From SFEL01 sp964392455 (GTDB lineage: Bacteria > Bacillota > Clostridia > Christensenellales > CAG-138): DNA of 64,000 bases. A program made the position numbers and the translations under genes. The DNA lies in NCBI GenBank assembly GCA_964392455.1, contig CAYMPG010000005.1, positions 1-64,000 of the forward strand. Direction: 5' to 3'. The notes beneath the pieces were generated by a model. It ran no database searches. It saw only the letters and a program-made list of their open reading frames with translations, and was not told the DNA's origin. The number at the start of each line of letters is the position of its first letter. The stretch's first letter is position 1. This document shows positions 42,795 through 51,571 of the stretch, one piece after another.

Positions 42795-43937
42795 TTACTT
42801 TCCCTTTCTTAAGGCAAGCTCCCTTGCCAGCCTATCAGTATGCTCTATATCCTCAAGGGAGGTCACATCTCCCCTGTCAATATGGGCCATGGTGTACTCC
42901 ACCACATCCCATATATCCGTAAAACCTATCTTCCCCTGCAAAAACAGCTCCACAGCCACCTCATTTGCCCCATTGTAGGCAATTGGCAGGCGTCTGCCAT
43001 CCTCCAGCGCCTCATATGCAAGATCCAGCGCAGGGAACTTTTCCCTGTCCGGGGCAAAAAATGAAAGCCTGCCCACATCCTCAAGGCGCAGCCTGCCAAA
43101 CTCTCCATCCACCCGCGCAGGGTATGTGAGCGCATACTGTATGGCAAGGCGCATATCCGGCCGTGAAAGCTGGGCCATGGTGCAGCCGTCTGCAAATTCC
43201 ACCATGGAATGGACTATGCTCTCAGGGTGCACCAGCACGCTTATGCGGCTCCCCGGCACATCAAACAGATAGCTGGCTTCCATTATCTCCAGCCCCTTGT
43301 TGAACATTGTGGCTGAATCTATGGTTATCTTTTTGCCCATGTTCCAGGTGGGGTGATTGCCCGCCTGCTGGGGGGTAACGGTCTTAAGCTGCTCTTTAGT
43401 ATATGTACGGAACGGGCCTCCGGATGCAGTAAGTATGAGCCTGTCTATCTCCCCATGTCCCCCGGCTGTAAGGCACTGGAATATGGCGCTCTGCTCGCTG
43501 TCCACAGGTATTATGCTGCCGCCCCGCTTTATAAGGGCCTGCTTCACAAGGCCGTGGGCGCACACTATGCTTTCCTTATTTGCAAGGGCCACGGGCTTGC
43601 CTGCCTCAAGGGCCGAAAGCAGCGGCCGCATGCCCGCATATCCGCTTATACCGTTTACGATTATATCCGCTTCGTCAAGGGCGGCCATGTCGCAGATGGC
43701 CTCCGTGCCTGAGCTTATCCTGCCCTTCACGCCAAGGCTTCTCAGCCTTTCGCCTGCGACAGCATCCGCCATGGCAATATACTCCGGGGCAAACTCCGCC
43801 GCCTGCTCTGCCACTGCCTCTGCATTATGCCCGGCGCATATGGCGACCGCCCGGAATTTATCCGGATTTGCCCGTATAACATCCAGGGTCTGCCGGCCTA
43901 TGGAGCCCGTGCAGCCCATTACAGCTACTTTTTTCAT
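42795..43937 (-). CDS. dxr: 1-deoxy-D-xylulose 5-phosphate reductoisomerase
   Basis: Dxr makes MEP from DXP with NADPH, the committed step of the MEP pathway. NADPH-binding VMGCTGSIGRQTLDVI, the metal-site block PVDSEQSAIFQCL and the WNMGKKITIDSATMFNKGLE region are intact across 380 residues. It lies between cdsA (gap four bases) and rseP (no gap), in the uppS-cdsA-dxr-rseP order common to many bacteria. Confidence 0.98.
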   Translation of the reverse strand: MKKVAVMGCTGSIGRQTLDVIRANPDKFRAVAICAGHNAEAVAEQAAEFAPEYIAMADAVAGERLRSLGVKGRISSGTEAICDMAALDEADIIVNGISGYAGMRPLLSALEAGKPVALANKESIVCAHGLVKQALIKRGGSIIPVDSEQSAIFQCLTAGGHGEIDRLILTASGGPFRTYTKEQLKTVTPQQAGNHPTWNMGKKITIDSATMFNKGLEIMEASYLFDVPGSRISVLVHPESIVHSMVEFADGCTMAQLSRPDMRLAIQYALTYPARVDGEFGRLRLEDVGRLSFFAPDREKFPALDLAYEALEDGRRLPIAYNGANEVAVELFLQGKIGFTDIWDVVEYTMAHIDRGDVTSLEDIEHTDRLARELALRKGK

Positions 43938-43941
43938 ATCG

Positions 43942-44742
43942 TTACACCAGATATATATAGCACAGCACTATCGGCGCGCACATCAGCACGCTGTCCAGCC
44001 TGTCCATAACTCCTCCATGCCCGGGAAAAATATTTCCGTAATCCTTCACCTCTGCCCAGCGCTTTATCACCGACGCAAACAAATCGCCTACCTGTCCTAT
44101 GCCGCCGCAGATAAGCCCCACGGCAAGCATGGGAATGAGCTGCTTATTCAAGCCCCACACGGGCTGCACAAAATAGCACAGCAGGCCCCCCAGCATTCCG
44201 CCTATAAAGCCGCCCACGCTTCCCTCTATGGTTTTCTTTGGGCTTATATGGGGGCACAGCTTATGCTTTCCAAAGAATGAGCCCACGAAAAACGCCACGG
44301 TATCCCCCATAAGGGGGCAGGCAAACACCAGCAGCATGCCAAGCGATGCCCCTACGGAGCTTACAGCGCCGGATACTATCATTGCAAGGGCTGCAAAAAG
44401 CATCAGCGGGTATACCATTATCATCAGGGCAGCCATTGCGTCCTCAGTGGTGCGCTGCTTTGAGAATATCCTGTCCACAGCCACCGCCACAACGCACAGC
44501 AGCCATATGCCAAGCACCAGCGGATAGCCAAAGCGTGCTATGGCAACATAGTACGCCGCCGCAAAAACATACAGCGGCCACATGCATATATTGTGTCCCT
44601 TAGTACGAAATACCTTTCCCATCTCATACACGGCTATCACCGCCGCCAGGGAAAACACTATCATGCGGAATTCTCCGCCCAGCACCAGCAGCGCCGCAAA
44701 CAGCCCCACCAGCACTATCCCCACTATTATCCTCTTTGCCAT
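43942..44742 (-). CDS. cdsA: Phosphatidate cytidylyltransferase
   Basis: CdsA activates phosphatidic acid to CDP-diacylglycerol for phospholipid synthesis. The 266-residue protein has about eight hydrophobic segments and the full family signature near the C-terminus (SVIKRWAEVKD then FPGHGGVMDRLDS). The start at 44742 lies two bases after the uppS stop and uses an SD within the uppS end (GGAGAAGTAAGG). Its place after uppS is standard. Confidence 0.96.
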   Translation of the reverse strand: MAKRIIVGIVLVGLFAALLVLGGEFRMIVFSLAAVIAVYEMGKVFRTKGHNICMWPLYVFAAAYYVAIARFGYPLVLGIWLLCVVAVAVDRIFSKQRTTEDAMAALMIMVYPLMLFAALAMIVSGAVSSVGASLGMLLVFACPLMGDTVAFFVGSFFGKHKLCPHISPKKTIEGSVGGFIGGMLGGLLCYFVQPVWGLNKQLIPMLAVGLICGGIGQVGDLFASVIKRWAEVKDYGNIFPGHGGVMDRLDSVLMCAPIVLCYIYLV

Positions 44743-44744
44743 CC

Positions 44745-45467
44745 TTACTTCTCCACTACTGCGCCAAACCGCCTGGTTCTGCGCTGATATTCCTTTATGC
44801 AATCCGTATAGAGCTCCTCGGTAAGCTCAGGAAAGGTGACCTCGGTAAACACCAGCTCCGCATACGCCGCCTGAAGCAGCATAAAGTTTGAAAGGCGCTG
44901 CTCCCCGGCCGTGCGTATCACAAGGTCAAGATCAGGCAGGCCCGCCGTATACAATGCATCCATAAGGGCCGCCTCATCCACCGGCTGCCCACGCTCCACC
45001 AGTATATTGGCCGCCCGCACCACCTCTGCCCTGCTGCCATAGTTGAGGGCAATATTCAGCTTCAGCCCGGGATTGGCCGTCGTGGTGGTCATAGCCTCAT
45101 CCATGGCCCGCTGCATGCGCTCCGGAAATGCGGACATATCCCCCATTATGCGTATGCACACGCCGTTTTTGTTAAGCTCATCCAGCTCGCTGAGGAAATA
45201 CTCCATAAACAGCTCAAACAGCGCCCCCACCTCTTCCTGGGGCCGCTTCCAGTTTTCCGTGGAAAAAGCATACAGCGACAGCGCCTCTATGCCTATATCC
45301 GATGAAAAGCGTATGAGCCCCCTCAGCCGCTCCATGCCGGCCCTGTGGCCCAGCTTTCGGGGCAGGCCCCGGCGGGTGGCCCAGCGTCCGTTGCCATCCA
45401 TTATTATGCCAATATGCCTTGGCAGCTCTGCTCCCAGGCCAATGGCCAATGAGTCTATCTTCGCCAT
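44745..45467 (-). CDS. uppS: Isoprenyl transferase (undecaprenyl diphosphate synthase)
   Basis: UppS builds the C55 lipid carrier for cell-wall synthesis from farnesyl and isopentenyl diphosphates. The P-loop IMDGNGRWA with catalytic Asp, the helix YAFSTENWKRP and the ending DLVIRTAGEQRLSNFMLLQAAYAEL are conserved. I start at 45467 after GGAGG, giving 240 residues. A longer start adds a non-conserved leader. It follows frr with a small gene between. Confidence 0.97.
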   Translation of the reverse strand: MAKIDSLAIGLGAELPRHIGIIMDGNGRWATRRGLPRKLGHRAGMERLRGLIRFSSDIGIEALSLYAFSTENWKRPQEEVGALFELFMEYFLSELDELNKNGVCIRIMGDMSAFPERMQRAMDEAMTTTTANPGLKLNIALNYGSRAEVVRAANILVERGQPVDEAALMDALYTAGLPDLDLVIRTAGEQRLSNFMLLQAAYAELVFTEVTFPELTEELYTDCIKEYQRRTRRFGAVVEK

Positions 45468-45511
45468 AGCGCTGCTGTCCTCCGATACAAAAGGGGATGC
45501 GGAAAACACCG

Positions 45512-45712
45512 CTATCCCCCGTTTTCACATCTTGTTTTGAATACCGCCCAGACAAGCTCCGCCTGTCCGTCGGCAATGCGCTGCCGTATCACGCGCTTTT
45601 CGCTGCCGTCTACCCCCTTGCGGCTGCGGGTCTCCACGCAGCTCACCCGGTACCCCTGGGCCTCCAGCAGCTCCACCGCCCGGCTCAGCTCATATCCAAG
45701 GACGGAAATCAA
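45512..45712 (-). CDS. Small conserved-looking protein between frr and uppS, PASTA-like
   Basis: This 66-residue frame starts with TTG overlapping the frr stop by four bases and ends 44 bases before uppS. The pattern is a glycine near the start, an ALxLLExxGY-type helix (RAVELLEAQGYRV), a charged linker and RVIRQRIADGQAELVWAVF, which recalls a single PASTA-like unit. I do not know a named family. The tight packing in an otherwise conserved operon and the coding-like composition support it. The lack of a strong separate SD suggests coupling to frr. Confidence 0.6.
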   Translation of the reverse strand: MISVLGYELSRAVELLEAQGYRVSCVETRSRKGVDGSEKRVIRQRIADGQAELVWAVFKTRCENGG

Positions 45713-46260
45713 ACTGTCATTATCTCCTTTTCCTTGTCGGTGATTATCTTATCGATATCCTTGATGAAGCCGTCGGTAGCCTTCTGAGCCTGGTCTTCCT
45801 GCTTTTTCTGATCGTCCTCAGTGAGCTCTCCGTCCTTCTTGGCCTTCTTGATGGCATCGTTTGCATCACGGCGTATTGACCTTATGGCCACCTTGGCCTC
45901 CTCGCCCTTCTTGCGGACTATCTTTACCAGCTCCTTGCGGCGCTCCTCGGTAAGCTCGGGGAATACCAGCCGTATCACCCGGCCGTCATTGTTGGGATTG
46001 ATTCCCAGGTCGGACTTCTGTATGGCCTTTTCTATCTCCTTTATCATGGATGCATCATAGGGGGTGATGACCAGCAGCCTTGCCTCAGGGGAGGAAATAT
46101 TGCCAAGCTGATTGATGGGCATGGCAGAGCCGTAATAATCCACAAATATCCTGTCCAGCGCCTGAGGGTTGGCACGTCCTGCCTTAAGGGTGCCAAGGTC
46201 CCGCTCCAGCACAGATATGGTCTTGGTCATTTTTTCCTTAGCGGTTGCAACAGCGTCCAT
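45709..46260 (-). CDS. frr: Ribosome recycling factor
   Basis: RRF splits post-termination ribosomes with EF-G. The 183-residue protein shows GRANPQALDRIFVDYYG, the IxPYDxSMIKEIEKAI stretch (TPYDASMIKEIEKAI) and the arginine-rich LTEERRKELVKIVRKKGE helix. The SD GGAGG precedes ATG. Its stop overlaps the following small gene. pyrH lies 111 bases upstream. Confidence 0.98.
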   Translation of the reverse strand: MDAVATAKEKMTKTISVLERDLGTLKAGRANPQALDRIFVDYYGSAMPINQLGNISSPEARLLVITPYDASMIKEIEKAIQKSDLGINPNNDGRVIRLVFPELTEERRKELVKIVRKKGEEAKVAIRSIRRDANDAIKKAKKDGELTEDDQKKQEDQAQKATDGFIKDIDKIITDKEKEIMTV

Positions 46261-46371
46261 ATTTGAACCTCCTGAAAAGTTTGGTAAAATTCACAGGTAT
46301 ATTTTACAGGAAACCTTCCGCCTGCACAATCCCCCAAAAGAGAATCTTCGCATTGTTCCCTGTTTATTCAC

Positions 46372-47076
46372 TTATTTTTCGTTATCTATGAGGGTGCCCA
46401 CGCTCTCGCCCTGCACCGCCTTTACGGCATTATCCGGGTCTGCCATGGCAAAGGCCAGTATGGGGATATTCTGCTCCTTACAGAGGGTGATGGCAGTAAG
46501 GTCAGTGGCTTTGAGCTCCTGCTCTATCACTTCATCGTAAGTAAGATGGGAATAGCGGATGGCATTGGGGTTCTTTTTGGGGTCATCGGAATATATTGCA
46601 TCCACGTTCTTTGCAAGGAGCATTGCATCCGCCCCTATCTCTGCGGCCTTAAGGGCGGCCGCCGTATCCGTGGAGAAAAAGGGCAGCCCGCTGCCGCCTG
46701 CAAATATCACCACCTTGCCCTCTGCAAGGGCCGCATGGGCGCCACGGGAGGAATACCCATCTGCCACCCGGGGCATATCCACCGAGGACATCACCACCGT
46801 GGGCACGCCCAGCTTCAGCAGGCAATCCTGCACAGCAAGGGAGTTTATCACGGTTGCAAGCATACCCATCTGGTCTGCCCGGTTTCTATCCATATCGCCG
46901 GAGGAGCGGCCACGCCATATATTGCCGCCGCCTATGGTAATGCCTATCTCCACGCCCATGGCGTGGAGCCTTGCCACCTGAGCAGCTATGGCCTCCGCCT
47001 TATCAAAATCGATGGGCTGGGCGCCGCCCATTGCCTCGCCGGACAGCTTGAGGGATATTCTTTTGTATTTGAGCAT
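46372..47076 (-). CDS. pyrH: UMP kinase
   Basis: PyrH phosphorylates UMP to UDP in pyrimidine synthesis. RISLKLSGEAMGG at the start, the GIxIGGGNIWRGR loop (TIGGGNIWRGR) and the VDAIYSDDPKKNPNA region are intact over 234 residues. The start at 47076 follows AGAGGTG. A TATAAT at 47116-47121 (minus strand) may be its -10 box, with a poor -35, and a local promoter is needed because terminators separate it from tsf. In most Firmicutes pyrH follows tsf directly. Here a surface-protein gene lies between. Confidence 0.97.
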   Translation of the reverse strand: MLKYKRISLKLSGEAMGGAQPIDFDKAEAIAAQVARLHAMGVEIGITIGGGNIWRGRSSGDMDRNRADQMGMLATVINSLAVQDCLLKLGVPTVVMSSVDMPRVADGYSSRGAHAALAEGKVVIFAGGSGLPFFSTDTAAALKAAEIGADAMLLAKNVDAIYSDDPKKNPNAIRYSHLTYDEVIEQELKATDLTAITLCKEQNIPILAFAMADPDNAVKAVQGESVGTLIDNEK

Positions 47077-47202
47077 ATGAAAGCACCTCTGTATGTATAA
47101 TGTAATTTCATCTTCATTATATAACAAAACCCGCAGCGTAAAAAGGGGCAACCTGCCGCACAGCAAACTTTCTGCCGCCATAATGCCATCTTCCCCATGC
47201 CA

Positions 47203-47232
47203 CAAAGCAAAAGGCCCTCCGAAGGGAGGGCC
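47203..47232 (-). terminator. Terminator after the beta-helix surface protein gene
   Basis: On the minus strand GGCCCTCC/GGAGGGCC pairs around a four-base loop, followed by TTTTGCTTT. It isolates the surface-protein gene from pyrH. Confidence 0.88.
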
Positions 47233-47261
47233 ATTATTTGAGGGCTTTTAAGGTTTACTGA

Positions 47262-49076
47262 TTACTTTTTAAGCATTGCGCCTGCGGCAGCCACTGCTGC
47301 AAGCACTGCATAGGCCACTATGGACATATCGCCGGTCTTGGGGATAGCCACGGAGGTGCAGTGTGCATTTGCATCGGGGGTGAAGTTCGCAGTAACGCTG
47401 GTGCTGTTCCACTTTACGGTGACCCACTTGGAGCCGGGCTTTACGCAGCTTACATCAAACTCGCCGCCGTCACCCACGAAGCTCACGGGCTGGCCGTCTA
47501 TCTCCACGCTGGTGGGCACTGCGGACCTGGAGCTGCCGAAGCTGTTGCCCCCATTGTACCACAGGCTGATGCCTGAGCCTGAGGAACCGGAAGAAGGTGC
47601 AGTAACGGTGAATTTCACCTGGGGCTTTACCTCATAAACTGTAGGAGCATTCCCAGGAGTAGTAGATGGAATGTTCATGGCAACTGTGACAGTACCATTA
47701 TAGGTGCCTGCATTCAGGCCTGCCTTGGGGGAAATATTGAATTTCTTTATCTTCATTTCAGGCATGCGTGCAGCTGCGCCGGAATCCTCCGTTTCAGTCT
47801 CCTCCGGTACAGGTATTATATCATAGTAATCCTTAACATCGTCGCTTAATACGGCGCTCACGTCACCACTGCCAATGTACTTAACCTCGAGAGTCTTATA
47901 AGCGGGCTTGGTATATCCGTATTCTGCGGTGCCAAAGTCCAGCACTGAAGGATAGGCCATCAAGCTGCCCTGCGACAGATTGGTCTCAATGGTGAATGGT
48001 GCACCAGATGTGCCATTGCCCACGTTTGCTGCGGTCTTATACGGCGGTATAAGGGTGGGGTCAGGTGCTACACTAAACTTGCCGCCGGTGATACGACCGT
48101 CAAGCTTTTGTTTCGTCGGATCCTCCGGTATCGTGATGCCGGAATCTACACCCACTTCACCAAGAAACACACCATCGGTAACGGATATGGTATTTAGAGC
48201 AGGTGTTGTACCGGCATCAAGTGTACGTGTATCCGCCACATACATTGCTTTTGCGTTCTCAGCGGCAGCCTCAACAGTACCGCCGGAAATTTCCACATTT
48301 ATAGCCTTATTTGTATTATGTGGTGATACGGCTATGGCTACGCCCTTGGCCGTGGAGCCGCTGCCGTTCGCTACAGGCGCAACAAACGCACCGGTTGCTT
48401 GGATAGTGCCGCCGGTCACGTTAAGGGTACCGGCACGCATTTCGATACCGGTCAAACCTTTAACAGTACCGCCATTGATGGTCAGAGTACCATCCTGGGG
48501 ATGAAAAATACCGGTGCTGTCGTCCGCAATGCAGCCCATTATGGTACCGCCGTTTATGGTAATCTCAGTGCCGTGACGGCTTCCGTTGCCGCATATACCA
48601 TAATAGTAGCCCTTAAGTGTACCGCCATTAACGGTCAGCTTGGCATTGCCGAGGCTGGCATTACCAGCATCTGTACTATCGGTCAGCTTGACGGCAGCAT
48701 AAATCGTAGCTCTATCCCCTGTACCTATGGAGCCTGTGCCCACAGAGTCATTGATAGTAAGGCTTGCGCCGTAATGGACAACGATTATGCAATCGGCATT
48801 GCATGAAACGGAGCCCTCACTATAGCCATTATACGTTGTATCGGCATTAATGGAATGGCCATTAAGGTCAAGAGTAAGCGTGCCGCTTAGCCGCAGAGGG
48901 GTAGAGAGGACAATATCATTCTCCAGAGTAACACTTCCGCCGGCAGCAAATGCAGCCCGAAGGTCAGCCTCAGTTGTTACAGTCGTAGAAGGCGCTGCCA
49001 GCGCCGCACCGGGTATCATAGTCAGCACCAAACACAGGGTCAGCGCAAGGGCTGTGAATTTACCCACGAATTTCAT
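47262..49076 (-). CDS. Secreted beta-helix surface protein with PKTGD-type wall-sorting signal
   Basis: The 604-residue protein starts with a signal peptide (MKFVGKFTALALTL, cleavage likely after GAALA). Residues about 35-330 carry repeated short turns of the form GGTI/GGTV (LTVNGGTLKG, ITINGGTIMG, LTINGGTVKG, LNVTGGTIQA, VEISGGTVEA), typical of a right-handed parallel beta-helix. Two Ig-like beta segments follow. The C-terminus ends with IPKTGD, a hydrophobic helix and KK, a sortase-type anchor. Ligand unknown. It has its own promoter and terminator and interrupts the rpsB-tsf-pyrH-frr operon. No sortase is nearby. Confidence 0.88.
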   Translation of the reverse strand: MKFVGKFTALALTLCLVLTMIPGAALAAPSTTVTTEADLRAAFAAGGSVTLENDIVLSTPLRLSGTLTLDLNGHSINADTTYNGYSEGSVSCNADCIIVVHYGASLTINDSVGTGSIGTGDRATIYAAVKLTDSTDAGNASLGNAKLTVNGGTLKGYYYGICGNGSRHGTEITINGGTIMGCIADDSTGIFHPQDGTLTINGGTVKGLTGIEMRAGTLNVTGGTIQATGAFVAPVANGSGSTAKGVAIAVSPHNTNKAINVEISGGTVEAAAENAKAMYVADTRTLDAGTTPALNTISVTDGVFLGEVGVDSGITIPEDPTKQKLDGRITGGKFSVAPDPTLIPPYKTAANVGNGTSGAPFTIETNLSQGSLMAYPSVLDFGTAEYGYTKPAYKTLEVKYIGSGDVSAVLSDDVKDYYDIIPVPEETETEDSGAAARMPEMKIKKFNISPKAGLNAGTYNGTVTVAMNIPSTTPGNAPTVYEVKPQVKFTVTAPSSGSSGSGISLWYNGGNSFGSSRSAVPTSVEIDGQPVSFVGDGGEFDVSCVKPGSKWVTVKWNSTSVTANFTPDANAHCTSVAIPKTGDMSIVAYAVLAAVAAAGAMLKK

Positions 49077-49125
49077 AAAAAATGCTCCTTGAATTTTTTT
49101 GTGTGTAAATGACACATTTTTTATC

Positions 49126-49154
49126 ATCATAGCATCTTTGCAATATTTTTGCAA
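49126..49154 (-). promoter_or_regulatory. Promoter of the beta-helix surface protein gene
   Basis: On the minus strand TTGCAA and TATGAT are 17 bases apart, in an AT-rich tract about 50 bases before the start codon. Confidence 0.7.
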
Positions 49155-49269
49155 TATATTCGCACTTTTCTTGTATTCTTTATAAAATGCTGTATCTATG
49201 CGGTTTATTGCGATTTTGCCATAAAATATATTTATATAGTTTTTACGTGCAGCGTGTTTCTGGGCAGCA

Positions 49270-49302
49270 TAAAAAAGCCCCCGGAAAAATCCGGGGGCTT
49301 TT
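49270..49302. terminator. Terminator after tsf
   Basis: AAAAGCCCCCGG pairs with CCGGGGGCTTTT around a six-base loop with T-runs on both strands, 28 bases after the tsf stop. It closes the rpsB-tsf transcript. Confidence 0.95.
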
Positions 49303-49329
49303 GAGGGCTTTATTTGGCTTTATATTGGG

Positions 49330-50220
49330 TTATTTGTTCATCTGGCCCATAACTTCCTCAGCGAAGTTATCCTGGCGCTTTTCCAGACCCTCGCCCATCT
49401 CAAAGCGAACGAAGCCTACGACCTCCAGGTCGTCGCCAACTTCCTTGAGCATCTGAGCAACGCTCTGGTCGGGGTTCTTCACGAAGGGCTGCTCAAGCAG
49501 GCATACTTCCTTGAAGTACTTGGCGATACGGCCCTCTACCATCTTCTCGATGATGTTCAGGGGCTTGGGCTTGGGCTCGTTGAGGGCCTGAGCCTTAAGG
49601 ATCTCGCGCTCCTTGTCCAGCTCAGACTGATCCACATCCTCACGACGGAGGGCGGTGGGCTTGGCAGCGGCGATATGCATGGCAACGTCGTGCATGGCGG
49701 CCTTGGCCTTATCGCAATCGCAATTGGCCTCTACCAGTACGCCGATCTTGCCGCCCAGGTGGATGTAAGTATCTACCAGGGTGCCTTCCTTGCGGGCAAA
49801 GCGGCGGATGGTAATCTTTTCGCCTATCTTGGCTACTGCACGGGTGACCATCTCGGCCACGGTGCCATCGCCGGTATCCAGAGCCATAAGAGCATCAACA
49901 TCAGCAGGGTTCTTTTCCACTACCAGCTTGGCTACGGTGGCTACCAGATTCTTGAAGTCATCGGTCTTGGCAACAAAGTCAGTTTCGCAGTTCACTTCCA
50001 CGATGGCGGCGGCCTTGGCGTCCTCTGCCACGTAGCTGGCTACGATGCCCTCTGCGGCAATGCGGGAAGCCTTCTTGGCGGAAGCAGCCAGGCTCTTTTC
50101 ACGGAGATAATCCATGGCCTTGTCCATATCGCCATTGCACTCGGTGAGGGCCTTTTTGCAGTCCATCATGCCGGCGCCGCTCATTTCACGAAGGTTCATT
50201 ACGTCTTTAGCGGTAAACAT
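49330..50220 (-). CDS. tsf: Translation elongation factor Ts
   Basis: EF-Ts exchanges GDP for GTP on EF-Tu. The N-terminal UBA-like domain has LREMSGAGMMDCKKALTE. The core includes IVEVNCETDFVA and the second subdomain with HIAAAKPTALRRE. Length is 296. The SD AGGAGG fits. It follows rpsB by 51 bases and is followed by a strong terminator, so rpsB-tsf forms a closed two-gene transcript here. Confidence 0.98.
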   Translation of the reverse strand: MFTAKDVMNLREMSGAGMMDCKKALTECNGDMDKAMDYLREKSLAASAKKASRIAAEGIVASYVAEDAKAAAIVEVNCETDFVAKTDDFKNLVATVAKLVVEKNPADVDALMALDTGDGTVAEMVTRAVAKIGEKITIRRFARKEGTLVDTYIHLGGKIGVLVEANCDCDKAKAAMHDVAMHIAAAKPTALRREDVDQSELDKEREILKAQALNEPKPKPLNIIEKMVEGRIAKYFKEVCLLEQPFVKNPDQSVAQMLKEVGDDLEVVGFVRFEMGEGLEKRQDNFAEEVMGQMNK

Positions 50221-50271
50221 TATATCTGACCTCCTGTAAAAGTTTAAAAATATATGTGGGGTTAGGTTAAA

Positions 50272-51003
50272 TTAAAACTCGTCGCCGGAAGCTGCCTCTT
50301 CGGCCACATCCTGCATCTGCTCGCCCTGACGGCCCTCAAGCACTGCATCAGCCATCTTGGAAGCGATGAGCTTAACTGCACGGATGGCGTCATCGTTGCC
50401 GGGGATAGCGTAATCCACCTCGTCGGGGTCACAGTTGGTATCAACTATGGCAACAACGGGGATGCCCAGGGAGCGGGCTTCCAGAACGGCAATGTGCTCC
50501 TTGCGGGGGTCTACCACGAACATTGCGCCGGGGAGCTTCTTCATTTCCTTGATGCCGGAAAGGTTCTTTTCAAGCTTTTCCTGCTCGGCCTTGAGCTTGA
50601 TAACTTCCTTCTTGGGCAGCAGAGCGAAATCGCCTTCGGCTTCCATCTTCTCAATCTTGCGGAGCTTGGCAATACGGGTCTGGATGGTCTTGAAGTTGGT
50701 GAGCATACCGCCCAGCCAGCGCTGATTTACAAAGTACATTTCGCAGCGCTTTGCTTCCTGCTCGATGGATTCCTGGGCCTGCTTCTTGGTGCCTACGAAA
50801 AGGATGCTCTCGCCGGACTCGGCAACGCTGCGGATGAAGTTATAAGCTTCCTCAGCCTTTTTAACGGTCTTCTGCAGGTCGATGATGTATATGCCGTTGC
50901 GCTCGGTGAAGATGTACTCCTTCATCTTGGGGTTCCAGCGGCGGGTCTGATGACCAAAGTGTACGCCTGCCTCGAGAAGCTGCTTCATGGAAATAACTGA
51001 CAT
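50272..51003 (-). CDS. rpsB: Ribosomal protein S2
   Basis: S2 is a late-assembling small-subunit protein. LEAGVHFGHQTRRWNPKM at the start, RWLGGMLTNFKTI in the middle and the IPVVAIVDTNCDPDEVDY block are diagnostic. Length is 243, and AAGGAGG precedes ATG. It begins the rpsB-tsf operon behind a promoter at 51136-51165 and a leader of about 125 bases, which might bind S2 for autoregulation (no defined motif identified). Confidence 0.98.
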   Translation of the reverse strand: MSVISMKQLLEAGVHFGHQTRRWNPKMKEYIFTERNGIYIIDLQKTVKKAEEAYNFIRSVAESGESILFVGTKKQAQESIEQEAKRCEMYFVNQRWLGGMLTNFKTIQTRIAKLRKIEKMEAEGDFALLPKKEVIKLKAEQEKLEKNLSGIKEMKKLPGAMFVVDPRKEHIAVLEARSLGIPVVAIVDTNCDPDEVDYAIPGNDDAIRAVKLIASKMADAVLEGRQGEQMQDVAEEAASGDEF

Positions 51004-51135
51004 TTTAAATTCCTCCTTGTTTTTATTCCTCCCCGGGGCTCATCCCCTGCGGCCCACCCATGTCAAAGGCACAATCCGCCGGTCCTCCCGGGTGTGTGAT
51101 ATATGCGTTCCATACCGCATACCCATACGAATGGC

Positions 51136-51165
51136 ATTATAACACAGCCGTCTTTCCCCACGCAA
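51136..51165 (-). promoter_or_regulatory. Promoter of rpsB-tsf
   Basis: On the minus strand TTGCGT and a perfect TATAAT are 18 bases apart. The start would be near 51130. The leader then contains a GGGGATGAGCCCC hairpin near 51045. Confidence 0.75.
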
Positions 51166-51206
51166 GCAAAAATTAAGCGGGAGCAGGCTTTTTTGCCTAT
51201 TCCCGC
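51166..51206 (-). terminator. Terminator after the DUF1292 gene
   Basis: On the minus strand GCGGGA/TCCCGC with inner AGGC/GCCT pairs forms a long stem, followed by TTAATTTTTGC. It ends the ireB-ruvX-DUF1292 transcript and abuts the rpsB -35 box. Confidence 0.8.
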
Positions 51207-51252
51207 AAATTATATATCATTCGTCAGAGCGGCCGCTTTCTTTGTCCTTTGC

Positions 51253-51543
51253 TTATTCAGCCTCTTCTTCCTCTATTTCCTCCATGAGCTCAAGGAATGC
51301 GTCAAATACCTCATTGAGCAGCACCTCGCTGTCAATACTGCGGTAGGTATCCTCGCCGTTTTCGCTGACCACCTGAAGCATTACCACCTCAGCCTCGTCC
51401 TCCTCCATGGCGCAGTCCTCATCCTGAATGGGGCACAGAGCCACGTAGCGATTGCCTTCATATAAAAAGGTAAGTATATGCTCAAAGCGGGTCTCCTTGC
51501 CGTCCTCGTCCAGCAGCGCCACCTCACGGATAATTTCTTCCAT
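51253..51543 (-). CDS. DUF1292 family protein (YrzB-like)
   Basis: The 96-residue acidic protein matches DUF1292: start MEEIIREVALLDEDGKETRFEHI (core LDEDGKE), the YVALCPIQ strand and an acidic C-terminal helix. Its biochemical function is unknown. It is the third gene of the set ireB-ruvX-DUF1292, the same order as yrzL-yrrK-yrzB in Bacillus, and starts 28 bases after ruvX. An SD AAGGAGAT precedes the ATG. Confidence 0.92.
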   Translation of the reverse strand: MEEIIREVALLDEDGKETRFEHILTFLYEGNRYVALCPIQDEDCAMEEDEAEVVMLQVVSENGEDTYRSIDSEVLLNEVFDAFLELMEEIEEEEAE

Positions 51544-51571
51544 TTATAATTATCTCCTTTGTTCTTTTGAT

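Noticed and set aside
47500..49000. GGT-rich repeats as a CRISPR or tandem DNA repeat
   Set aside because: The repetition is at the protein level (beta-helix turns). DNA copies are irregular in length and sequence, with no spacers.
51004..51135. A defined S2-binding leader RNA before rpsB
   Set aside because: A short GC hairpin is present, but I could not match a known ribosomal-leader consensus, so only the promoter is reported.
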